From Burkholderiales bacterium (lineage in GTDB: Bacteria > Pseudomonadota > Gammaproteobacteria > Burkholderiales > Burkholderiaceae_C), in contig JANXMO010000573.1 of the NCBI GenBank assembly GCA_025354615.1, forward strand, positions 1 through 7,518: 7,518 nucleotides of DNA. Reading direction: 5' to 3'. Shown one piece after another: positions 1-5,653 of this stretch; the first letter of the stretch is position 1; each line of letters opens with the position of its first letter. Position numbers and translations under genes: made by a program. A model generated the notes under the pieces. The model saw only the letters and a list, made by a program, of their open reading frames with translations, was not told the origin of the DNA and searched no databases.

Positions 1-1107
1 GCCGGGCGCCGCTACCTGGACATGATGTCGGCGTATTCGGCCGTCAGCTTCGGCCACAGCCACCCGGTGCTGGTGCGCGCGCTGGTCGAGCAGGCCGGAC
101 GGCTGGCCGTCACCAGCCGGGCATTCCATACCGACGGGCTGGGCCGTTTTCTGCAGGCCTTGTGCCGCACCACCGGCATGGCGCGGGCGCTGCCGATGAA
201 CAGCGGCGCCGAAGCGGTGGAAACCGCGATCAAGGCGGCCCGCAAATGGGGCCACCGCGTCAAGGGCGTGGCCGATGGACAGGCGCAAATCATCGTGGCC
301 GAGGGCAACTTCGCCGGTCGCACCACCACGCTGGTGGGCTTCTCGAGCGAGGCGCAGTACCGCGACGGCTTCGGCCCGTTCGCGCCCGGCTTCGTCAGCG
401 TGCCGTTTGGTGACGCGGCGGCGCTCGAAGCCGCCATCACCGCGCAAACCGCGGCCTTCATCGTCGAGCCCATTCAGGGCGAAGCCGGCATCGTCGTGCC
501 GCCCGACGGCTACCTGCGCGCCGCGCGCGACATCTGCACGCGGCACAACGTGCTGCTCATTTGCGACGAAGTGCAGACCGGCCTCGGCCGCACCGGCGCC
601 ACGCTGGCCTGCGACCACGAAGGCGTGCAGCCCGACGGGCTGGTGCTGGGCAAGGCGCTGGGCGGCGGCCTGCTGCCGGTCAGCGCCTTTTTGGCGCGTG
701 ACGACGTGATGGCGCAGTTCACCCCGGGCGACCACGGCAGCACCTTCGGCGGCAATCCGCTGGCAACCGCGGTTGGCGAGGCAGCGCTGGCGCTGCTCGA
801 GCGCGAGCAACTGGCGCAACGCGCCCTGGTCAGCGGCCAGATGCTGATGGCGCAACTGCGCGCCCTGGCGCATCCGGCCATCACTGAAGTGCGCGGCCGC
901 GGTCTGTTGATCGGCGTCGAGATCGACCCGGCGGTGGCCAGCGCCCGCACTGTTTGCGAGGGTTTGATGGCCGAGGGCGTGCTGACCAAGGACACCCACC
1001 ACAGCGTGGTTCGGCTGGCGCCGCCGCTGGTCATCGAAGCGGCGCAGATCGACTTGGCCGTGGCGGCGCTGAAACGCGTGCTCGGGCGGCTGTTGGCTGC
1101 AGCTTGA
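1..1107 (+). CDS. rocD: Ornithine--oxo-acid aminotransferase, 5'-truncated by the window edge
   Basis: PLP-dependent class III aminotransferase that transfers the delta-amino group of ornithine to 2-oxoglutarate, giving glutamate semialdehyde (arginine/ornithine catabolism, cytoplasm). The frame is open from base 1 (AGRRYLDMMSAYSAVSFGH) to TGA at 1105-1107, so 368 residues are present. The family is about 400 residues long, so roughly 35-40 N-terminal residues lie outside the window. Visible family signatures are SGAEAVETAIKAARKWG (cofactor phosphate region), GFGPFAPGF, EPIQGEAGIVVPPDGYL, CDEVQTGLGRTG with the PLP-ring aspartate at 565-567, GLVLGKALGGG with the Schiff-base lysine at 652-654, and GDHGSTFGGNPLA. 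The last motif and the GFGPF segment favour ornithine over acetylornithine aminotransferase. No frameshift or missing catalytic residue is seen. The substrate call is by family resemblance only; a related omega-transaminase is the main alternative. Confidence 0.9.
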   Translation, partial: AGRRYLDMMSAYSAVSFGHSHPVLVRALVEQAGRLAVTSRAFHTDGLGRFLQALCRTTGMARALPMNSGAEAVETAIKAARKWGHRVKGVADGQAQIIVAEGNFAGRTTTLVGFSSEAQYRDGFGPFAPGFVSVPFGDAAALEAAITAQTAAFIVEPIQGEAGIVVPPDGYLRAARDICTRHNVLLICDEVQTGLGRTGATLACDHEGVQPDGLVLGKALGGGLLPVSAFLARDDVMAQFTPGDHGSTFGGNPLATAVGEAALALLEREQLAQRALVSGQMLMAQLRALAHPAITEVRGRGLLIGVEIDPAVASARTVCEGLMAEGVLTKDTHHSVVRLAPPLVIEAAQIDLAVAALKRVLGRLLAAA

Positions 1108-1122
1108 ACGCTTCAAGTTTTT
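1101..1122 (+). terminator. Possible small intrinsic terminator of rocD
   Basis: The arms cttgaa (1103-1108) and ttcaag (1112-1117) pair around a 3-nt loop. The stem extends outward by one G-U and one A-U pair (1101-1102 with 1118-1119) and runs directly into five Ts (1118-1122). The hairpin overlaps the rocD stop codon. The stem is short and A/U-rich and the loop is minimal, so termination may be inefficient. Confidence 0.4.
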
Positions 1123-1125
1123 GCG

Positions 1126-1148
1126 CCGTATGCCGAAAAATACGGAGG
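1126..1148 (+). promoter_or_regulatory. Hairpin adjoining a GGAGG upstream of the HD-GYP gene
   Basis: The arms ccgtat (1126-1131) and atacgg (1140-1145) form a 6-bp stem with an 8-nt A-rich loop. The right arm runs into GGAGG (1144-1148), the only strong Shine-Dalgarno-like sequence ahead of the HD-GYP gene. It lies 12 nt before an in-frame TTG (1161) and 30 nt before the ATG at 1179. If it is the ribosome binding site, the hairpin would cover part of it. This is an inference from pairing only. Confidence 0.25.
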
Positions 1149-1178
1149 CTGTCACGCTCCTTGCCGGCGCCGCCTTCC

Positions 1179-2453
1179 ATGTCCCTTCAAACCGCTGCCG
1201 AGACCACCGAGACGATTGCCGTCAGCGCATTGCGCATCGGCATGTTCGTTCACCTCGATCTCGGGTGGATGTCGCATCCGTTCGCCTTGTCCAGCTTCAA
1301 GATCACGAGCGCCGAGCAGCTGCAAATGCTGCGCGCGCTCGGTGTGGCGCAAGTGCGCTGGAGCCCCTCGCTCAGCACGCACGCGACGCCGGTGGTCGAG
1401 CACCCCGCAGCCCCTGGGGTGCCGACCGCCCTGCTGGAGAAGAGCGAGGCGGAAAAAACAGCGCTCTCGCACCGCGCTGCCTGGAGCCAACAGCGGGCGC
1501 GGCTGAGCGAGTGCGAGCAACAGTTCAGCGAAGCAACCCGCGCTTCAAAACAAATATTCGACCACGCTGAAGCCCAGCCGCAGGCAGCGGCAGCGCAGGC
1601 CGTGGCGCTGAGCCAGGCCATCGTCAGCAAGATGCTGGGCGAGCGCGATTTGTGCATTCGACTGCTCAACGACGGCGCCGGCGACCGCAGCTCGGCGCAC
1701 GCCGTGAACGTGGCCGTGTTGTCGCTGTTGCTGGGCCGCACGCTGCAGCTCAACGAGGCCGAGCTGTGCGATCTCGGCACCGGCGCGCTGCTGCATGACA
1801 TCGGCAAGCGCGCGCTGCCGTTGCCGCTGCGCCACCGTGATCCGCAGTTCTCGGCGGCACAACACAGCGGCTACGAAAACCACGTGGCGCAAGGCCTGCT
1901 ACAGGCGCACAGGATGGGGTTGAGCGAGGGCGCCACCCAGGTGATTGCGCAGCACCACGAGCATGCCGACGGCAGCGGCTTCCCGCAGCGCTTGAGCGGC
2001 GACCGCATCACCATCGCCGCGCGCATCACGGCGCTCGTCAACCGTTACGACAACCTGTGCAATCCGCACGCTGGCGGCCTGGGCAGCACGCCGCACGAGG
2101 CGGTGGCCTTGCTGTTTTCACAAGGGCGCCACCAATTCGACAGCGGCTTGCTGGGCCAGTTCATCCGCATGCTGGGCGTTTATCCCCCTGGCTCAGCGGT
2201 GCAGCTGACCGACTCGCGTTATGCGCTGGTGGTGGGCGTCAACGCCCTGCGCCCGCTCAAGCCGCGGGTGCTGGTGCACGAAGCGGGCGTGCCGTACGAC
2301 GAGGCGGTGATCGTCGACCTGGAGCGCCAGCCCGGCGTGGGCGTGTTGCGCAGCATCCGCCCGCAGGCGCTGCCGCCACAGGCGCTGCAATACCTGGCGC
2401 CGCGCACGCGCGTGAGCTACTTCTTCGAGCCCCAGCTTGCCCGGGCCGGCTGA
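1179..2453 (+). CDS. HD-GYP domain phosphodiesterase with N-terminal DUF3391 domain
   Basis: Probable cytoplasmic c-di-GMP phosphodiesterase (family knowledge), 424 residues. Residues 12-66 match DUF3391 (VSALRIGMFVHLDLGWMSHPF...SSFKI). Residues 83-150 are charged and Ala/Gln-rich, probably a helical or coiled-coil linker. Residues 155-300 form the HD-GYP domain, with His174 (AHAVNVA), the HD pair His206-Asp207 followed by Gly209-Lys210 (HDIGK), His235, His259-His260-Glu261, and DGSGFP at 264-269. The signature Tyr of GYP is Phe here; the metal ligands I can identify are all present. A C-terminal tail from about residue 330 (YPPGSAVQL...) is typical of this subgroup. No signal peptide or membrane segment is seen. 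The frame is open further upstream, but the DUF3391 match begins just after ATG 1179. That ATG has no Shine-Dalgarno sequence. A GGAGG at 1144-1148 would instead suit an in-frame TTG at 1161. The TGA overlaps the start of the PAS gene. Confidence 0.88.
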   Translation: MSLQTAAETTETIAVSALRIGMFVHLDLGWMSHPFALSSFKITSAEQLQMLRALGVAQVRWSPSLSTHATPVVEHPAAPGVPTALLEKSEAEKTALSHRAAWSQQRARLSECEQQFSEATRASKQIFDHAEAQPQAAAAQAVALSQAIVSKMLGERDLCIRLLNDGAGDRSSAHAVNVAVLSLLLGRTLQLNEAELCDLGTGALLHDIGKRALPLPLRHRDPQFSAAQHSGYENHVAQGLLQAHRMGLSEGATQVIAQHHEHADGSGFPQRLSGDRITIAARITALVNRYDNLCNPHAGGLGSTPHEAVALLFSQGRHQFDSGLLGQFIRMLGVYPPGSAVQLTDSRYALVVGVNALRPLKPRVLVHEAGVPYDEAVIVDLERQPGVGVLRSIRPQALPPQALQYLAPRTRVSYFFEPQLARAG

Positions 2454-3232
2454 TGGGGGCTGCCCTGCCTTGGCTCGCGCAGGCCGCGGCACTGTTGAGC
2501 AGCCTGGGCCACCCGGCTTGGCTGGCGCATGCCGCCACATTGCGGGTGGTGGCTGCCAACAGCGCCGCTGAAACACAGCTCGGCGTTGGCCCTGGCGGCC
2601 TGGAGGGGCGCGACGTGTTCGAACTGGCCGTGACGCCCGAAGACATGGCGTTTTGGACCGAAGTGGCACAGCAGCCAACTGGTGCCGATACGCCAGCCAC
2701 TGTGTTCGAAGGCCTGCATTCCGATAGTTTTGCCCGCAATGCCGCTGGTGAGCTGCGCCCCGTGCGCCGCCGCATCAGCCGGATAGAGCTGGGCGGCGGC
2801 GACCCCGGCTTTCTCGTGCAATGGGAAGACCACAGCGAACAGCACCGCGCCGCGCTGGCGGCGGAAGCCGTGCAGGCGCAGCAGCAGGCCGAGTTGCATG
2901 CCCTGCTGGAAAATACGGCCGACGGCGTCATGGTCATGGGCGTGGACGGCCGCATCCTCAATTTCAACCCCCGTTTCGCCGCGCTGTGGGCGTTGCCGTT
3001 GGAACTGCACTGGCGCCAGCAAGATGATGACCTGCTGTCGTGGATGCAGCGCCGCATGGCCAACCCGGCCGGCTACATGCGGCGCCTGGCGCACATCGAA
3101 CTTGCCGACGCCGCGCCGACGCATGATTTGCTCAAGCTGTCATCCGGCCAGGTGCTCGAACGCAGCAGCACACCGCTGCGCTGCAATGGCGAGATCACCG
3201 GCCGCATCTGGTCGTTCCGCGAAACGTCTTGA
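2453..3232 (+). CDS. Double-PAS sensor protein without an output domain
   Basis: A 259-residue protein with two PAS folds and nothing else recognisable. PAS1 spans about residues 13-127 (LSSLGHPAWLAHAATLRVVAANSAAE ... TPEDMAFW ... LVQWEDHSEQ). Residues 128-147 form an Ala/Gln-rich helical linker. PAS2 spans about 148-258 (LLENTADGVMVMGVDGRILNFNPRFAALW ... GQVLERSSTPL ... GRIWSFRET). The PAS2 type resembles those found just ahead of GGDEF or histidine-kinase domains, yet the frame stops at the end of the fold and no downstream frame continues with an output domain. The start ATG at 2453 shares one base with the HD-GYP stop (TGATG), implying translational coupling. The same frame is open back to 2057, but that stretch is an Arg/Ala/Pro-rich shadow of the HD-GYP gene. 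No cofactor-binding His or Cys can be assigned with confidence. The likely role is sensory partner or adaptor for the upstream phosphodiesterase (inference). Confidence 0.8.
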   Translation: MGAALPWLAQAAALLSSLGHPAWLAHAATLRVVAANSAAETQLGVGPGGLEGRDVFELAVTPEDMAFWTEVAQQPTGADTPATVFEGLHSDSFARNAAGELRPVRRRISRIELGGGDPGFLVQWEDHSEQHRAALAAEAVQAQQQAELHALLENTADGVMVMGVDGRILNFNPRFAALWALPLELHWRQQDDDLLSWMQRRMANPAGYMRRLAHIELADAAPTHDLLKLSSGQVLERSSTPLRCNGEITGRIWSFRETS

Positions 3233-3290
3233 AGCCGGCTTGCTCGCGCACAATCGTGCCCACTTCCCCTCACTGCACGAACCATTCGCG

Positions 3291-3596
3291 ATGATTTACA
3301 AATTCAAATCCCAGGCCACGGGCGAGTTGATCATGATGGCGCCCGAGGCCGAGCAGGTGTTGCAGCTGATCGGCCATGCGCCTGCAGTCACCGGCATCAT
3401 TGCCGTGGCGGCCATGCCGGCAGCCATTCAGGCGATCGAACAAGCCACTGGCGCTGCAACGGCGCCGAACGTGACAGACGCCGATGACGAAGAGCCCGGC
3501 AATGCCGTGGTCACCCTGCGCCAACGCGCGTGGCCGTTGCTCGACATGATGCGCCGCGCGCACGCCGAAGGGGCTGACATCGTCTGGGGCGTTTGA
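3291..3596 (+). CDS. DUF1840 domain-containing protein
   Basis: A 101-residue cytoplasmic protein of unknown function. It matches the DUF1840 family by its MIYKFKSQATGELIMM start, a hydrophobic Ala-rich middle (30-52), an acidic linker (DADDEEPG, 63-70), and a C-terminal block with LRQRAWPLLDMMRRAHAEGADIVWGV. Length and end are full for the family, which is essentially confined to Burkholderiales and relatives. It starts 58 nt after the PAS gene. There is no clear Shine-Dalgarno sequence. CACAAT at 3249-3254 could serve as a -10 box, but no -35 hexamer is well placed, so a separate promoter is uncertain. No function is assigned. Confidence 0.85.
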   Translation: MIYKFKSQATGELIMMAPEAEQVLQLIGHAPAVTGIIAVAAMPAAIQAIEQATGAATAPNVTDADDEEPGNAVVTLRQRAWPLLDMMRRAHAEGADIVWGV

Positions 3597-3633
3597 ACCA
3601 CAGCCCGGCCTGCCAGCGCCGCCTCACGGCTCC

Positions 3634-4293
3634 ATGCAAGACCAAGCCACCCGCATCATCGCCATTCGCCACGGTGAAACCGATTGGAACGTGCAAGCGC
3701 GCATTCAAGGCCAGCTCGACATTGGCCTGAATGACCGTGGCCGCCAGCAGGCGGCGCAAATGGCCGCCGCGTTGGCCACCGAAGGCATTGATGCGCTGTA
3801 TTCGAGCGACCTGCAACGTGCCCATGACACCGCGCAAGCGATTGCCGCACGCAGTGGCTGCCCGGTGGTGTGCGACCGCGGCTTGCGCGAGCGGGCGATG
3901 GGCGTGTTCGAAGGCTGCACGCTGGCACAAATCGCGCAACGCTGGCCCGGGCCCAATGAACGCTGGCGCCAGCGCGACCCGGCTTTTGCGCCCGCCGGCG
4001 GCGAATCACTGCAAGATTTTTACGATCGCGTCGTCGTCACTGCAAAGCGCCTGGCGGCCGCCCACCCGGGCCGCAGTCTGGCCTGGGTCGCCCATGGCGG
4101 CGTGCTCGACAGCTTGTACCGCGCCGCCACCGGCATGGCGTTGCAGCCCCCGCGCGACTGGCCGTTGGGCAATGCCGGCATCAACCGGCTGCTTTTTACC
4201 GGTGAGCGGTTCACCTTGATCGGTTGGGGCGACGTGGCGCATCTCGAAAGCGATATGCTGTTGGACGACCCGGTGGCAGCACGGCCCGCTTGA
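3634..4293 (+). CDS. Histidine phosphatase family protein (phosphoglycerate mutase-like)
   Basis: A 219-residue branch-1 histidine phosphatase, probably cytoplasmic. The phosphoryl-accepting RHG motif is at Arg12-His13-Gly14 (IAIRHGETDWN). Arg62 follows in SSDLQRAHDTA, Glu86 in LRERAMGVFEG, and the second catalytic His154 in VAHGG, so the full catalytic set is present. GQLDIGLNDRGRQQA is the usual substrate-pocket neighbourhood. Members are often annotated as phosphoglycerate mutase (GpmB type), but cofactor-independent mutase activity is rarely shown; many are general phosphatases or act on cobalamin intermediates such as alpha-ribazole phosphate. No cobalamin genes lie nearby, so the substrate is left open. 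The gene starts 37 nt after DUF1840 and could be read through from it. No strong ribosome binding site is seen before the ATG. Confidence 0.87.
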   Translation: MQDQATRIIAIRHGETDWNVQARIQGQLDIGLNDRGRQQAAQMAAALATEGIDALYSSDLQRAHDTAQAIAARSGCPVVCDRGLRERAMGVFEGCTLAQIAQRWPGPNERWRQRDPAFAPAGGESLQDFYDRVVVTAKRLAAAHPGRSLAWVAHGGVLDSLYRAATGMALQPPRDWPLGNAGINRLLFTGERFTLIGWGDVAHLESDMLLDDPVAARPA

Positions 4294-4330
4294 GTCCAAG
4301 GCATCGGCATCAGGGCAAGGAACTGTTTTT

Positions 4331-4371
4331 GCCAGTATTCCTGCCGGGCCTTTGCCGGCAGGAATACTGGC
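4331..4371. repeat. Perfect inverted repeat with 17-bp arms (long hairpin)
   Basis: The left arm gccagtattcctgccgg (4331-4347) and right arm ccggcaggaatactggc (4355-4371) are exact reverse complements around a 7-nt loop (gcctttg). A run of five Ts lies before the left arm (4326-4330), but none follows the right arm, so it is not a canonical intrinsic terminator on the + strand. On the - strand the stem would be followed by As, so it does not fit there either. It sits 37 nt after the phosphatase stop and ends 3 nt before the -35 box of the hydrolase promoter. It could be a U-tract-less terminator, an mRNA-stabilising stem, or a protein-binding palindrome. Confidence 0.75.
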
Positions 4372-4373
4372 GT

Positions 4374-4402
4374 TCGACATGCGGTGGCATTCATCGTTTA
4401 AT
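4374..4402 (+). promoter_or_regulatory. Predicted sigma70-type promoter of the alpha/beta hydrolase gene
   Basis: TCGACA (4374-4379) matches TTGACA at 5 of 6 positions. TTTAAT (4397-4402) matches TATAAT at 5 of 6. The spacer is exactly 17 nt. Transcription would start near 4409, leaving a leader of about 42 nt. The GGAG at 4439-4442 is 8 nt ahead of the ATG. The surrounding DNA is AT-rich compared with the genes, as expected for a promoter in a GC-rich genome. Confidence 0.6.
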
Positions 4403-4450
4403 TGAACAGATGCTCTCGCGCTTACCAATTTTTATTTCGGAGTTTTGTCC

Positions 4451-5509
4451 ATGACGGTTTTCTCATTGAGTGCCCTGGCCGTTGCCACGGCTGGTTTGAT
4501 GGCGGCGGTCTGGCCTGTGCGCGCATCGGCTGCTGCTGACAGTGTTCCTGCATCAGCGGTCACCCCTGCCAATGCGGCTTATGCGCAAGGCGCTTATGAC
4601 GTGAGCAGCGTGCGGTTTACAAGCGGCGGTGTGGAACTGGCGGGCTTGCTGTATCAACCCGCTGCCACCGGCCGTGCGCGCCCCGGCGTGGTGTTGCTGG
4701 GTCCATTCGGCTTCGTCAAAGAGCAAGCGCCGATGCAGTACGCGACCCGCCTGGCTCGCGACGGCTATGCGACGCTGATTTTCGACCCCCGTTACAGCGG
4801 CGAAAGCGGTGGCCAGCCGCGCCGGCTGGAAAGTCCTAAAGCAAAAATCGAAGACGTCAAGGCGGCCCTCGATTTCTTGCAGGCGCAGCCGCATGTCGAC
4901 AAAAACCGCCTGGCGGCGCTCGGTATTTGCCAGGGCAGCTCGGAGATGCTGGCTGTTGCCGCGCAAGACCCTCGCGTCAAAGTGCTCGCCACGGTCTCGG
5001 GCCAGTACATCTACCCGCACAACATCGACGGGTTTTTCAGCCAGAGCGGCATGACGCGTGAGCAGCGCATGGCCCGCGGGCAGGCCGCCCTTGAAAATTT
5101 TCGGAAAACCGGCGCAGTCGACTACACCGAAGTGGTCAGCCTGACGGACAAAAGCGTCGGCTTGCCCTGGAAGCCGATCCACGATTGGTATCAGCCCTGG
5201 ACCACCGAGCGCTGGATGAAGCCCAGCCGCTGGGAAAACCGCTACGCCACGATGAGCGATGCGGAGGTTTGGCGCTTCAATGTTGACGACTATGCTGTCA
5301 AAGTCAAAGCGCCGACGCTGATCGTGCATGGCGAGATGTCCGATGGCAATGTTGAAGCCGCACAGCACGTGTTTGATTTGTTGCCTGTCAAAGACAAACA
5401 ATTGATCATCGTTCCCGGCGTCTTTCATACCCGTTTCTACGATGACCCGGCGGTGATCGACCCGGCAGCGGCCCAGGTTTCCCAATGGTTTGCTCGGCAT
5501 CTGCGTTGA
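4451..5509 (+). CDS. Exported alpha/beta hydrolase with Cys nucleophile motif (dienelactone hydrolase/YcjY-like)
   Basis: A 352-residue alpha/beta-hydrolase. Residues 1 to about 28 are hydrophobic and Ala-rich, ending in RASAAADS, a probable signal peptide cut near ASA; the n-region carries no Lys or Arg, which is unusual, so export is likely but not certain. The core begins at SVRFTSGGVELAGLLYQP. It shows VVLLGPFGF (oxyanion region), LIFDPRYSGESGG, and a nucleophile elbow GICQG with Cys160 where most hydrolases have Ser. A lid of about 110 residues rich in Trp and Tyr follows, then IVHGEMSDGN with Asp298 as the probable acid and PGVFHTRF with His326 as the probable catalytic His. The Cys-His-Asp arrangement recalls dienelactone hydrolase. 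The substrate is unknown. ATG 4451 is chosen for its GGAG at 8-nt spacing; an in-frame TTG at 4445 is only 3 nt from that GGAG and less likely. It has its own predicted promoter. Confidence 0.82.
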   Translation: MTVFSLSALAVATAGLMAAVWPVRASAAADSVPASAVTPANAAYAQGAYDVSSVRFTSGGVELAGLLYQPAATGRARPGVVLLGPFGFVKEQAPMQYATRLARDGYATLIFDPRYSGESGGQPRRLESPKAKIEDVKAALDFLQAQPHVDKNRLAALGICQGSSEMLAVAAQDPRVKVLATVSGQYIYPHNIDGFFSQSGMTREQRMARGQAALENFRKTGAVDYTEVVSLTDKSVGLPWKPIHDWYQPWTTERWMKPSRWENRYATMSDAEVWRFNVDDYAVKVKAPTLIVHGEMSDGNVEAAQHVFDLLPVKDKQLIIVPGVFHTRFYDDPAVIDPAAAQVSQWFARHLR

Positions 5510-5610
5510 TTGCTTGAGCCGCGCAATCAAAAATACAGGGCATTCACTGACAGTGCTTTCCCCGGTTGTTGCCCCTGTCGTGTAGGCAACCGGGCGTGCC
5601 CTGCCTAGAC

Positions 5611-5653
5611 TGTTCGAACAAGCTGTTCATGCCGTATTCAGCTTGTTCAAACA
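5611..5653. promoter_or_regulatory. Inverted repeat upstream of the IclR-type gene, candidate operator
   Basis: The arms 5611-5625 and 5639-5653 pair over 15 positions with one mismatch (5615/5649) around a 13-nt spacer. The left half contains a perfect 10-bp palindrome, TGTTCGAACA (5611-5620); the right half contains the near copy TGTTCAAACA (5645-5654). A third TGTTC begins at 5624. IclR-family regulators such as PcaU and PobR bind repeats beginning GTTCGA, so the motif is of a plausible type. It overlaps the possible start codons at 5629 and 5653, consistent with autoregulation. Function is inferred from symmetry and position. Confidence 0.4.

Noticed and set aside
510..1034. Minus-strand open frame opposite rocD
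   Set aside because: Ser/Arg/Pro-rich translation with no domain, complementary to conserved rocD codons.
954..1178. Upstream extension of the HD-GYP frame into rocD
   Set aside because: The extension overlaps the conserved end of rocD and has no DUF3391-like sequence before about 1212.
2057..2452. Upstream extension of the PAS gene frame
   Set aside because: The translation is Arg/Ala/Pro-rich low-complexity sequence overlapping the HD-GYP domain; the PAS homology begins after ATG 2453, which is coupled to the previous stop.
4553..5530. Long open frame on the - strand (325 codons) opposite the alpha/beta hydrolase
   Set aside because: It has no recognisable family features and lies wholly opposite a well-supported hydrolase gene; long antisense frames are common in GC-rich genes.
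5506..5530. Hairpin ttgattgc/gcaatcaa at the hydrolase stop codon, considered as a terminator
   Set aside because: It is an 8-bp AT-leaning stem followed by As rather than Ts on the + strand, and no T-run fits the - strand either.
5566..5628. TTG start extending the IclR-type protein by 21 residues
   Set aside because: No ribosome binding site precedes it, the extra residues look non-coding, and the stretch holds an 8-bp inverted repeat (5561-5568 with 5587-5594).
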